Part shown: piece by piece, positions 8,240 to 15,405 of the stretch
Position numbering within the stretch: position 1 is the stretch's first letter
Layout: each line of letters starts with the position of its first letter
Assembly (NCBI GenBank): GCA_903643055.1
Contig: CAHJWV010000053.1
Location: 1-15,661, forward strand
Length of the DNA stretch: 15,661 bases
Direction: 5' to 3'
Origin: Burkholderiales bacterium
GTDB taxonomy: Bacteria > Pseudomonadota > Gammaproteobacteria > Burkholderiales > Burkholderiaceae
Translations under genes and position numbers: made by a program
The notes under the pieces: generated by a model
Seen by the model: the letters and a program-made list of their open reading frames with translations, nothing else
What the model was told of the DNA's origin: nothing
Databases searched by the model: none

Positions 8240-8687
8240 GCTGTTGCTTGGTTTGCTTTGGTGTTTGCTGGCCTCGGGTGCAATCGCGAAAGAGGCGGAA
8301 TCGGCGGTGCCCGATCCTGCGCTTGAAGCCCGGGTGCAAGACATCACCAAAGAGTTGCGTTGCCTGGTTTGCCAGAACCAGACGATCGCCGATTCGCATG
8401 CCGATCTGGCGGTCGACCTGCGCCAGCAAGTGCGAACGATGCTGCGCCGTGGTGACAGCGAACAGAAGATCTATGACTACATGACCGATCGCTACGGCGA
8501 TTTCGTTCTCTACCGGCCGCCCGTCAGAGGAGCGACCTGGTTGCTGTGGTTTGGCCCGGCGGTGTTGCTGCTGGGCGGCTTGGCGGTGTTGGTCGGGGTG
8601 CTGCGCCGCCGCGCCCGCTTGAGCGACGATCAGTTCGAGCCCGATCTCGATCTGCATGGTGATTCCGATGAAGGTGTGCGTACATGA
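8232..8687 (+). CDS. ccmH: CcmH, redox subunit of the haem lyase
   Basis: The product has 151 residues. A cleavable signal (about 1-19, ending GAIAK) is followed by a periplasmic three-helix domain with the redox motif LRCLVCQNQ (42-50, Cys44 and Cys47), and a C-terminal membrane span (about 103-124). It reduces, or forms mixed disulfides with, apocytochrome c together with CcmG. The YDYMTDRYGDFVLYRPP block (81-97) is conserved. It is the short CcmH; the TPR part is encoded separately as ccmI rather than fused as in E. coli. Its start lies inside the end of dsbE. Confidence 0.96.
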   Translation: MRKLLLGLLWCLLASGAIAKEAESAVPDPALEARVQDITKELRCLVCQNQTIADSHADLAVDLRQQVRTMLRRGDSEQKIYDYMTDRYGDFVLYRPPVRGATWLLWFGPAVLLLGGLAVLVGVLRRRARLSDDQFEPDLDLHGDSDEGVRT

Positions 8688-9838
8688 CCCTGTTCTTGCT
8701 AACAGCCGCAGGCCTGTGCCTGTTCACGGCACTTTGGCTGACAGGTGCGGCGTGGTGGCCGCGCCGCGCCGCGGCCAACGGCACTGAAGCCACCACGGCC
8801 GATGCGGCCTTGGTGGTGGCGCCGTCCCGTTCGCTGGCGGTCGTGCTCGCGATGTTCCTGTTCGTGATTGCAGGCATCGGTTACGCCCGGCTCGGCGCAC
8901 CGCAAAAGCTGGCGCTCGGCCCTGAATCTTCCGCAGCAGCGGCCTCAGCGGCGGCGGCGGCCGCCGCAGCGGAACAACCGAAAGTGACCGCGGAGCAGGT
9001 CAACGAGATGGTCGGCCGCCTGGCCGAGCATCTGAAAGAAAAGCCCGATGACCTGGAGGGCTGGACCATGCTGGGCCGATCGTACGTGGCGCTGGGTCGT
9101 TATGCCGAAGGGGCGGATGCCTATCGCAACGTGGCGAAACAACGCACGGGAGATGTCAACGCGTTGCTCGAACTGGCCAATGCGGTGGCGATGGCCAATG
9201 ACCGCAGCCTGGACGGCGAGCCCATGAAGCTGATCAACCAGGCGCTGAAGATCGATCCCGAGAATCCGAAGGCGCTGACGCTGGCCGGCACTGCGGCCTA
9301 CATCCAGAAAGACTACAAAACGGCGGTGGCGCATTGGGAGCGTCTGCTGAAGTCGGAGGCGGCCGACAGTGAACTCGCGCAACGCGTTCAGGCGACCGTC
9401 ACGAAGGCACGCCAGCTGGGCGGCATGTCGCCTGTCACCCTGGCGGCTGGCAGTGCGCCATCGCAAGCCCGTGCCTCAGCCCCGGCTGCTGCAGCGGCTC
9501 GTGTCAGCGGCACCGTCACGCTCGCCGCGGCGCTCAAGGGCAAGGCCTCGCCGGACGACACCGTGTTCATCTTCGCGCGGCCCAGTGAAGGCGCGCGCAT
9601 GCCGCTTGCGATCTTGCGCAAGCAGGTGAAGGACCTTCCGGTCCAGTTCATGCTCGACGACAGCATGGCGATGTCGCCGGCAGCCAAGCTGTCGGATCAC
9701 AAGAAGGTGTCGGTCGGCGCGCGCGTTTCGAAGAGCGGCAATGCGATGCCGCAGTCCGGTGACCTGCAAGGCATGACCACAGTGGCGGTGGGTGCCGACG
9801 GGGTGCAGATCGACATCAGCGAGGTGCTTGCTCGATAG
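8684..9838 (+). CDS. ccmI: CcmI, TPR apocytochrome chaperone of the haem lyase
   Basis: The product has 384 residues. Two N-terminal membrane spans (about 2-24 and 50-67) are followed by an Ala-rich linker (84-96), a TPR domain (about 104-245, with GWTMLGRSYVALGRYAEGADAYRNV and a further repeat at 195-220) and a C-terminal periplasmic domain (about 273-384). That last domain has the RVSGTVTLAAAL, VFIFARP and GARVSKSGNAMPQSGDLQG blocks of CcmI C-termini. It holds apocytochrome C-terminal helices and delivers them to CcmF/CcmH. This is the last gene of the operon. Its four-base overlap with ccmH shows coupling, and a possible terminator follows 15 bases after the stop. Confidence 0.95.
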   Translation: MTLFLLTAAGLCLFTALWLTGAAWWPRRAAANGTEATTADAALVVAPSRSLAVVLAMFLFVIAGIGYARLGAPQKLALGPESSAAAASAAAAAAAAEQPKVTAEQVNEMVGRLAEHLKEKPDDLEGWTMLGRSYVALGRYAEGADAYRNVAKQRTGDVNALLELANAVAMANDRSLDGEPMKLINQALKIDPENPKALTLAGTAAYIQKDYKTAVAHWERLLKSEAADSELAQRVQATVTKARQLGGMSPVTLAAGSAPSQARASAPAAAAARVSGTVTLAAALKGKASPDDTVFIFARPSEGARMPLAILRKQVKDLPVQFMLDDSMAMSPAAKLSDHKKVSVGARVSKSGNAMPQSGDLQGMTTVAVGADGVQIDISEVLAR

Positions 9839-9853
9839 CGGTTCGAAGGCCGG

Positions 9854-9890
9854 CCCGGCGTTCACAGCGATCGCCGGGACTCGCGTCTTT
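9854..9890 (+). terminator. Possible terminator after the ccm operon
   Basis: CCCGGCG (9854-9860) pairs with CGCCGGG (9872-9878) across an 11-base loop. A short T-rich stretch (TCTTT, 9886-9890) follows, then a second tiny CGCG dyad. The U-tract is poor, so termination strength is uncertain. It lies between the convergent ccmI and YgjV-family genes, where a terminator is expected. Confidence 0.4.
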
Positions 9891-9965
9891 CGCGTTTGAC
9901 TGAATCCGAGTCTTTAGCCCAAGTCTTCAGCCCGAGTCGGCCGCCCATTCGCTGCAACGGAGGGG

Positions 9966-10499
9966 TCAACCCACGGCGGCCTCGCTTTGAAGTTCTTCGC
10001 GGCCAAGCCGCCATGCGCCATAAAGGCTGGCGGTGGCGGTCAGCACGTTGCCCGCCATCTGTTCCCATGAATCGTGAGTCCAGGCGTTGTACATCCACAG
10101 CGCGGAAATCACGATCATCGACAAGCGCAGTCGGCGGCCGTGCAGGTAGAACATCGCATAGGTCGACCCGGTGGATGCGCCGGTCATTACCAGCGTGGGC
10201 CAGCCTTGCCAGGTGAAGGCTCCGGCGGCCACCGTGACCATCACGAAGGCCAGGAAAGCGATGCGCCGGATGCGGTCGGTCTGGCGTTGGGTCAGCACCG
10301 AAGTGGCTTGCCGGCCCACCGAGACCAGGCTCAACATCGCTGCGGTCTCGGCACCGATCAGCATGTTGTTCAACGCCCAGAGCATGGCGGCAAAGCCGGA
10401 TTTGGCGCGCAGCGCGGTATCGCAGGTGCGCAGCATGCCGCTGATCGTGAGTGCCAATGCGGCGAGCCCGGTGGCATGAATGAGGTAGGCCGTGGTCAT
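9966..10499 (-). CDS. YgjV-family inner membrane protein, function unknown
   Basis: With the ATG at 10499 the product has 177 residues, against 183 in E. coli YgjV. The first residues (MTTAYLIHATGLAALALTISG) line up with the YgjV start, and the family-like block GASTGSTYAMFYLHGRRLRLSMIVISALWMYNAW is present near residues 105-138. About five to six hydrophobic segments are visible. The frame could also start at a GTG (10553), adding 18 residues; neither start has a clear ribosome site, so similarity decided. Pfam names this family as bacterial inner-membrane proteins without assigning a role. It is convergent with ccmI and divergent from the exported protein at 10771, and I see no functional link to either. 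Confidence 0.8.
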   Translation of the reverse strand: MTTAYLIHATGLAALALTISGMLRTCDTALRAKSGFAAMLWALNNMLIGAETAAMLSLVSVGRQATSVLTQRQTDRIRRIAFLAFVMVTVAAGAFTWQGWPTLVMTGASTGSTYAMFYLHGRRLRLSMIVISALWMYNAWTHDSWEQMAGNVLTATASLYGAWRLGREELQSEAAVG

Positions 10500-10570
10500 G
10501 AGATAAGCGTTCAGCTGATCCAGTCGATGGAATGAAAACAGGGCGCGAAGCACGGGTACCCGCTGCGATG

Positions 10571-10594
10571 GAAGCAGTATCGGCAGGCTGCTTC
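10571..10594. repeat. Inverted repeat, 7-bp arms
   Basis: GAAGCAG at 10571-10577 and CTGCTTC at 10588-10594 are exact reverse complements separated by 10 bases. The arms sit about one helical turn plus apart, so the site could be a dimeric operator or a stem-loop in a transcript of the YgjV-family gene. There is no adjacent T-run. Confidence 0.5.
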
Positions 10595-10618
10595 TGTGTC
10601 ATTCAACCGATAAGCGAC

Positions 10619-10636
10619 TGAAAGCGCGCGCTTTCA
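10619..10636. promoter_or_regulatory. Perfect 18-bp palindrome, candidate operator
   Basis: TGAAAGCGCGCGCTTTCA equals its own reverse complement over all 18 positions. It lies between two divergent genes, 120 bases from the YgjV-family start and 135 bases from the exported-protein start. Dimeric repressor sites often look like this. A stem of TGAAAGC around a GCGC loop is the alternative. No T-run follows on either side, so it is not a standard terminator. Confidence 0.5.
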
Positions 10637-10757
10637 AAGCAGGTGAGAGAAGTGTTGAACGGCATCGGCGCACGGCTTCGATGGCGCGGCTTCATCACTC
10701 GTGCCTCAGCCGCTTCTGTCTGGTTTCCCTTCAACGCATGAGGGCGCAAGCCGTTGG

Positions 10758-10763
10758 CACAAT
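10758..10763 (+). promoter_or_regulatory. Candidate -10 box for a leaderless transcript
   Basis: CACAAT is preceded by TTGG and lies 7 bases before the ATG at 10771, so transcription would begin at or next to the start codon. No convincing -35 is seen 16-18 bases upstream. The absence of a ribosome site supports the idea indirectly. Confidence 0.3.
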
Positions 10764-10770
10764 CACGCTC

Positions 10771-11274
10771 ATGTGGATTCAATGCCTTGCCCTTTTTCTT
10801 GCCGCCGCCTTCGCGCTCTCCGCGCAGGCGGTCGAGCCGCTCAAACGACTCAGCGTGGTGCTCTTGCAGCCCGGTGAAGTAATGGAAGCCCGTGGCGCTG
10901 ACAGCGACGCGCTGGCCACCTATATGAAAGCCTTGGAGTCGGCCGCCTTCGACGCCGTCAAGGCGCAGCCGGATCAGGTGCCAATCGGTGGCTTTCTCGT
11001 CGTCGCGCTCAAGCCCGGTGAACGCTCGAACACCTGGCTCGACTTTCGGCCTGAGATCAAGCCCGCGCTGGCAACCCGCCTGGTGGATTCATTGAAGGCG
11101 GTGCACCCCTTGCCGGTGAAAGGGGTGGTGGTGTTCTCGATCAAGGTCAGCCTGTGGGGCGGGCGTGAGCCAGCCGCGATGGCGCCTGCGCCGCTGGAAT
11201 GGCGTGAAGGCGCCAAGCGGCTGGGCGAGCGGCCCGAGGTGAGCGTGCTTGTGGAAAAACTCTGGCCCGACTGA
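10771..11274 (+). CDS. Small exported protein of unknown function
   Basis: From the ATG at 10771 the product has 167 residues. It begins with a classic Sec signal (MWIQCLALFLAAAFALSAQA, cleavage expected after AQA), so it should be periplasmic or secreted. The mature part (about 147 residues) has no Cys, no membrane span and no motif I recognise; GGFLVVALKPGE and GVVVFSIKVSLWGG read like beta-strands of a compact domain. The frame is open further upstream to 10681, but those residues carry no signal. There is no Shine-Dalgarno; instead CACAAT ends 7 bases before the ATG, which fits a leaderless transcript. It may be transcribed alone; the DUF349 gene starts 148 bases downstream. Confidence 0.75.
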   Translation: MWIQCLALFLAAAFALSAQAVEPLKRLSVVLLQPGEVMEARGADSDALATYMKALESAAFDAVKAQPDQVPIGGFLVVALKPGERSNTWLDFRPEIKPALATRLVDSLKAVHPLPVKGVVVFSIKVSLWGGREPAAMAPAPLEWREGAKRLGERPEVSVLVEKLWPD

Positions 11275-11422
11275 AGCGACCCCCACCAAGCCACCCGCAA
11301 GCGTTTGACATGCCATGCTCCGGCTCGCCCCGAACGCGACCGGACACGCTGTTTCATGGCGATCTCCAGGAACTGGCAGGATGCGCCCTTCGTACTGACC
11401 CCGACACGAGCTTCGAACCACC

Positions 11423-14419
11423 ATGCTGAGCTGGATATTCAAGAGAAAAGCGGCCACGCCCGCCGCTGTGCCTGCCCCCCGCGAGAAGACGACGGTGAGC
11501 GCGGCCCAGCCTGCTGCCGCACCCAAGCCGCCTGCACCGCCCAAGCCCGACCCTGCTGTCTGGGACGCGCGCCTGAAGGCCGCTTTGGGCAACGATGAGG
11601 CCTTGCTGAGCTTGGCCCGTGAGGCGCCGATCGTCGAGACCAAATTGGCCGCGGTGTTGGCGCTCGCGGGCGAAGACGCCTTGAAGGCGGCGGAGCGCGA
11701 GTTCCGTACCCACGATCGCCGCGTGCACCGCGCCACAAAGCAGCGGCTGGCCGCCGCAGTGGCCCAGCGCGAAGCCCGTGAACGCGCTTCGGTATTAATC
11801 GCCAGCGCCGAAGCCCTTCTCACTCAGACGGTGATTCCCGCCAACCGGTTGGTGGGCCTGGACCGTGACTGGCAGCTGCTCGAGCTGGCGCTGATCGATG
11901 ACGAGCGCCGCTCGGCGTTCACGAAGGTGTCTGACCAGCTGACAGCACTGACGCGCCAGCGTGGCGAGCATGAAGCCGCGCTGCTGCGCTGGTCGGCTGA
12001 TTCCGCGCCGGTGCTGGCGCGTGTCAGTGAACTCACTCTGGCTGTGGCTGAAGGCACGGCCGAGCGCAGCGCGCTGGCCGAGGCGGTGGCCGCGGCGCAA
12101 GCGACGCATGATGCGGCGCCGGTCGATGAGCGCCTGGCCGAGCGCGTTGCAGCATTCATGGCTGCGCTGCAATTGGTTGCGTCGGTGGACGAGCGACTGC
12201 TGTGGTTGGCTGAAGCCGAACTGGCGCAAAAGGCCGCTCGTGCGCGGCCGAAGGTGTCGGCCACGCCGATCACTTCTGATGTGCAGGCACCGGCACTTGA
12301 AGGCAGCCCACTGCATGACGGTGTGACGGCAGACACTGCGGCCGAGGTGGTGGCCGAGGTCGTCGAAGGGGGTCCCGTTGACGCATCGGTTCCTGCGCCC
12401 GCATTGGAAGCAGCGCCTTTGGTGCAAGAGACGGCTGCGTTGTCGCCGCCCTTGGAGGCTGCGCCGTTGCAGGCCGATGATTTGCCGCCTGGAGTGAAAG
12501 AGGCTTCACCGCAGCTTGACCCGGCTGTGCAGCCAGCGGCGGGCCCGGCTGACAGCGCCCCGGAGGAACTGGCGCCGGCCGTGCCCTGGGCTGCGTTGCC
12601 GCCTGTTGGCGACGCGCGCGTTGCCGCGGCCTTGAATGCCCGGTTCGAGCAATTCAAACGGGCGGAGCAAGCGGCGCGCGCGCCGCGCAAGGCCGATAAA
12701 ACTGCCAGCGACAAGGCCGCGCAAGACAAGCGCGAGCGGCGTGAGCAGCAACAGGCGATAGCGATTCGCCAAAACGCCGAAGCGCTCGAACCCTTGTTGC
12801 AGCAAGCCGAAGCGGCATTGGCCGAGGGCCATCTCGCCGAGACGCAAAAGCAGCTGACAGCGATCGACCATCTCGGTGGTGCCGAAGCGGCGCCGCCTGT
12901 GCTGCGCGGTCGCATCTACGCGTTGCAGGCCGAATTCTCGCGGCTAAAAGGCTGGCAGCAATGGGGCGGTGGCCGGGTGCGCGATGACCTTGTGCAGGAA
13001 GCCGAAGCCTTGGCCGCGTTGATTCCGCCATCGGTTGAAGGCGAAGGTCCGCCTGCCGCGCCCTTGAAGCTGGCGATCAAACCGCATGCCGATGCCATTG
13101 ACGATCTGCGCAAGCGCTGGAAGGAGCTGGACCGTTTGGGTGGCGCCAGCAATCAGGGCCTGTGGCAGCGCTTCGATGCGGCGCTGAAGCTGGCCTATCA
13201 GCCCGTGGCAGCGCATCTGGCTCAGCTTGAAGCTTCACGCCAGGCCAATCTGCAAGCACGCGAAGCACTGATCGGCGTGCTGGATGCGGTGGCCTTGCCA
13301 AGCGCCGAGTCGAACGAAGCCGCAGCGACCGGCTGGAAGGAATTGGCGCGGGCGCTGGACGCCTTCCAGACCGAATGGCGCAAGCTGGGCCCGGTGGAGC
13401 ACACCGTGCCGCGCAAGGCGCGTGACCGGCTGCTTGAGCGCATGCGCTCAAGCGTGGGCCGTGTTGAGCAGCCATTGCATGAAGCCCGGCGCGGTGCACA
13501 GCGGTCGCGCGAGCAATTGGTGGCGCGTGCCAAAGCGCTGGGTTCTGAAGCCGAGACCGCGGCAGGCCGCGACACCGTCTCGAAGGTCCGCGAGTTGCAG
13601 GCCGAATGGCAACAGCAGGCCCGCGCTTTGCCGTTGGCTCGCGGCGCCGAGAACGCGCTGTGGGCCGAATTCAAGGCCGCGACCGATGCCGTGTTCACTC
13701 AGCGCGAAGCCGTGTTCAATGCACGCGACGCGGTGCTGAAGGCCAATCAGGCGACCTGCGAGGCCTTGATCGGCCAGTTGGAAGCGCTGCATGCCGATTC
13801 GCCGGCCAGCGAGATCAAACGGGTACTGGGTGACGTAGATGCGCAATGGCGCCATGCCGGCGAGGTGCCACGCAGTGAAGTAGCCGCCCTCGAAACGCAT
13901 TTCCGCAATGCCCGCGACGCCGCTGCCCGGCACTTGGCCGACAGCGCACAGCGAAAATGGCATGTGGCTTGTGATGCGCTGACCGCCAAACTGACCTTGT
14001 GCGAAAGCGTGGAGCGCGATGGTGTCCCTGCGGATGCTGCCGAGCTGGATGCCCGCTGGGCCGCCGAACCGGCCTTGCTGCCCGCCTGGGAGCGGGCGCT
14101 CGGCCAGCGTTGGCAACAGGCCCGGCAGGCTGCGCCGCAGAGTGGCCGCAGCGATGCTTTGAATGGCTTGCTGTTGCAACTGGAGATGGCCCTGGACGTG
14201 GCCTCGCCGGCTGAATTCCAGCCATCGCGCCGGGATCTGAAGCTGCAGGCTATGAAGGCTGCGCTGGAAGGTCGTTCGTCAAATGCCTTGGCGGATCAGG
14301 ATGCCGAATCGCTGCTGGCGCTGACGCTGAGCCACGCGCGGCCTGACGACGGCCAGCGTGCCCGCCTCCATGCACTGCTGAACGCGCTGCGCGCCGGCCG
14401 GCCGCTCACCCGGCGCTGA
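11423..14419 (+). CDS. DUF349-repeat protein, large and helical, function unknown
   Basis: The product has 998 residues with no signal peptide or membrane span, so it should be cytoplasmic. It starts MLSWIFKRK followed by an Ala/Pro-rich stretch (11-45), then a long Ala/Glu/Arg-rich helical region (about 46-280) and a low-complexity Ala/Pro linker (about 280-390, with repeated LEAAPL). After a charged segment (about 408-450) come about four DUF349-like helical units: near 560-625 (DDLRKRWKELDRLGG), 640-705 (FQTEWRKLGPVEHTVPRKARDRLLERM), 720-790 (ELQAEWQQQARALP..ALWAEFKAATD) and 800-865 (DVDAQWRHAGEVPRS..LETHFRNARDAAARH). The W-x-x-x-G/A core with a following basic helix is the DUF349 signature. 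The family is common in proteobacteria and has no role I can state with confidence. The ribosome site before the ATG (GAGCTTCGAACCACC) is poor. A strong terminator follows 53 bases after the stop. Confidence 0.88.
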   Translation: MLSWIFKRKAATPAAVPAPREKTTVSAAQPAAAPKPPAPPKPDPAVWDARLKAALGNDEALLSLAREAPIVETKLAAVLALAGEDALKAAEREFRTHDRRVHRATKQRLAAAVAQREARERASVLIASAEALLTQTVIPANRLVGLDRDWQLLELALIDDERRSAFTKVSDQLTALTRQRGEHEAALLRWSADSAPVLARVSELTLAVAEGTAERSALAEAVAAAQATHDAAPVDERLAERVAAFMAALQLVASVDERLLWLAEAELAQKAARARPKVSATPITSDVQAPALEGSPLHDGVTADTAAEVVAEVVEGGPVDASVPAPALEAAPLVQETAALSPPLEAAPLQADDLPPGVKEASPQLDPAVQPAAGPADSAPEELAPAVPWAALPPVGDARVAAALNARFEQFKRAEQAARAPRKADKTASDKAAQDKRERREQQQAIAIRQNAEALEPLLQQAEAALAEGHLAETQKQLTAIDHLGGAEAAPPVLRGRIYALQAEFSRLKGWQQWGGGRVRDDLVQEAEALAALIPPSVEGEGPPAAPLKLAIKPHADAIDDLRKRWKELDRLGGASNQGLWQRFDAALKLAYQPVAAHLAQLEASRQANLQAREALIGVLDAVALPSAESNEAAATGWKELARALDAFQTEWRKLGPVEHTVPRKARDRLLERMRSSVGRVEQPLHEARRGAQRSREQLVARAKALGSEAETAAGRDTVSKVRELQAEWQQQARALPLARGAENALWAEFKAATDAVFTQREAVFNARDAVLKANQATCEALIGQLEALHADSPASEIKRVLGDVDAQWRHAGEVPRSEVAALETHFRNARDAAARHLADSAQRKWHVACDALTAKLTLCESVERDGVPADAAELDARWAAEPALLPAWERALGQRWQQARQAAPQSGRSDALNGLLLQLEMALDVASPAEFQPSRRDLKLQAMKAALEGRSSNALADQDAESLLALTLSHARPDDGQRARLHALLNALRAGRPLTRR

Positions 14420-14472
14420 GCCGATGCCGTGGCCAAGCGCATGGCACATTCCTCGTCTGAAACCGAAGCGCA

Positions 14473-14505
14473 GGCCATTGCCCATGACGGGTGATGGCCT
14501 TTTTT
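14473..14505 (+). terminator. Strong intrinsic terminator after the DUF349 gene
   Basis: GGCCAT-TG-CCC (14473-14483) pairs with GGG-TG-ATGGCC (14489-14499) around the loop ATGAC. The two central pairs are G-U wobbles, giving an 11-bp stem followed immediately by six T (14500-14505). This is a canonical rho-independent terminator reading rightwards, 53 bases past the DUF349 stop. Confidence 0.9.
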
Positions 14506-14589
14506 ACGACGCTCCATCAGGTAGTTAGCTTCGGCGAGGGGCAGTATTGCGCGTGAAGTGTCGACCACCGATTCAGCCAATCGATCACT

Positions 14590-14627
14590 CAAAAGAAAAG
14601 CGGTCAGTGCCGTAAGGCACTGCCGCT
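14590..14627 (-). terminator. Strong intrinsic terminator for leftward transcription
   Basis: Read on the minus strand, AGCGGCAGTGCC (14627-14616), loop TTAC and GGCACTGACCGCT (14611-14599) form a 12-bp stem with one bulged base. TTTTCTTTT (14598-14590) follows directly. It ends any transcript coming from the right, whose nearest gene stops about 290 bases upstream at 14917. Confidence 0.8.
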
Positions 14628-14642
14628 GAAGTGACTGCAGCT

Positions 14643-14660
14643 GGGTTGGGAGGGAGGAGG
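14643..14660 (+). other. G-rich run, possible weak G-quadruplex
   Basis: The run is GGGTTGGGAGGGAGGAGG, with three G3 tracts and two G2 tracts separated by one or two bases. A fourth G3 tract is missing, so only a two-layer or imperfect quadruplex is possible. It lies in the non-coding region between the two genes. Confidence 0.35.
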
Positions 14661-14916
14661 TTTGCTGCAGCCCAGAGGCATGGTAGAAAAGCCATGCATC
14701 AGAGTCTGTAGGACAAAGCCTCGACGTTGAGACAGTGCATTACCTCTGGCGATGAGAGGGGCGCAATCGCCTCAGGCCATCAGGAATTCGAATGCGGCTC
14801 TTGAGCGTTTGCTGAGCACCTGGGTCAAGGAATCGTTCACCAATGAGGGCGTTGCAATGCTGGCACCAATGACGCGCCTAGCGACACCATGCCGGGCCAA
14901 GCAATAGCTGATGCGC

Positions 14917-15390
14917 TCAGCCGGTGTGGCCGGATTGGTCGGAGACGAGGGTCGACGTGGCGGTGATGACCTGTTGCCGCAATGCCTGCAACGAGGACGG
15001 TGCGCCGTAGTCGCTGGGCGGCAGGTCATTGGGAAAGCTGGAGGAAGGGAAGGTAGACGGCAGCGGCTCACTGCTTTCAGCGGAGATCTCATCCAACTCA
15101 TCGGCACGAATGCCCACGATGCGCCGCCCGATGGCGATCAGCAGCCACGCCGCCGCAACGAAGAGGCCAACCCCACCGACGGTAAACACCGCCAGCAGCA
15201 CGCCCGGAATCCAGTCGGCGCTGAAAGCGGCAAAGGCGCCCGCCGAGGCGATGGCCGTGCCACCAGCGCGCGCCGAGCCGATCGGTCCCAGCATTCCACC
15301 GACCGCCAACGCATAGCTAGCGACGAAGATGAGCGCAAGCACCATCTGCGGAAAATCCATGCCCTTGAGCGTGGTTTGAATGCCGTCCAT
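14917..15390 (-). CDS. Small membrane protein of unknown function
   Basis: With the ATG at 15390 the product has 157 residues. It has three likely membrane spans: about residues 14-33 (PQMVLALIFVASYALAVGG), 45-65 and 67-88 (VLLAVFTVGGVGLFVAAAWLLIAIG). A hydrophilic C-terminal tail of about 65 residues follows, acidic and then Ser/Pro-rich, probably cytoplasmic. I do not recognise a family. The start is uncertain: an ATG at 15447 adds 19 residues, and the frame is open to 15630. No start has a proper ribosome site. I prefer 15390 because codon use upstream looks less biased and a TATACG box sits 9 bases before it, as in a near-leaderless transcript. The nearest terminator in its direction is about 290 bases past the stop. 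Confidence 0.65.
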   Translation of the reverse strand: MDGIQTTLKGMDFPQMVLALIFVASYALAVGGMLGPIGSARAGGTAIASAGAFAAFSADWIPGVLLAVFTVGGVGLFVAAAWLLIAIGRRIVGIRADELDEISAESSEPLPSTFPSSSFPNDLPPSDYGAPSSLQALRQQVITATSTLVSDQSGHTG

Positions 15391-15399
15391 GAACACCAG

Positions 15400-15405
15400 C
15401 GTATA
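15400..15405 (-). promoter_or_regulatory. Candidate -10 box for the small membrane protein gene
   Basis: On the minus strand this reads TATACG, preceded by TTTTTG, and ends 9 bases before the ATG at 15390. The -35 position (15423-15428, CCTACA) matches consensus at only three positions. If real, the transcript has a leader of only two or three bases and the longer start at 15447 is excluded. Confidence 0.3.

Larger units (their letters stand above)
10500..10770. other. Divergent intergenic region with two dyads
   Basis: The 271 bases lie between the YgjV-family gene (minus) and the exported protein (plus). They contain GAAGCAG-N10-CTGCTTC (10571-10594) and an 18-bp perfect palindrome (10619-10636). 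Frames entering from the flanking genes are open here but show no conserved residues. Promoters for both genes must lie here; none with a full consensus is visible. Confidence 0.6.
14506..14916. other. Structured, apparently non-coding region
   Basis: No convincing gene is present in these 411 bases. The minus frame ending at 14772 is open but has no ATG outside the membrane-protein gene. The region contains the leftward terminator at 14599-14627, a G-rich run (14643-14660), a GCATGG-N8-CCATGC dyad (14678-14697), and two competing hairpins: CCTCT-N7-AGAGG (14743-14759) and GGCGAT-N12-ATCGCC (14748-14771). This could be a long 3' untranslated region of the membrane-protein gene, or a small RNA. 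Confidence 0.45.

Noticed and set aside
9862..10602. 246-codon minus-strand frame overlapping the YgjV-family gene
   Set aside because: The competing frame has membrane spans and YgjV-like blocks; this one is His/Arg-rich with no domain.
11305..11310. Exact TTGACA as a -35 box for the DUF349 gene
   Set aside because: No acceptable -10 hexamer is found 16-19 bases downstream; the sequence there is C-rich.
11824..12915. 363-codon minus-strand frame opposite the DUF349 gene
   Set aside because: Its Ser/Ala/Cys-rich composition is the mirror of the Ala/Glu-rich DUF349 frame; there is no ribosome site or recognisable domain.
14772..14916. Minus-strand open frame ending SRAAFEFLMA after the membrane-protein gene
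   Set aside because: It has no ATG between 14916 and its stop, and its upstream part is the shadow of the membrane-protein gene. Third-position GC looks neutral.
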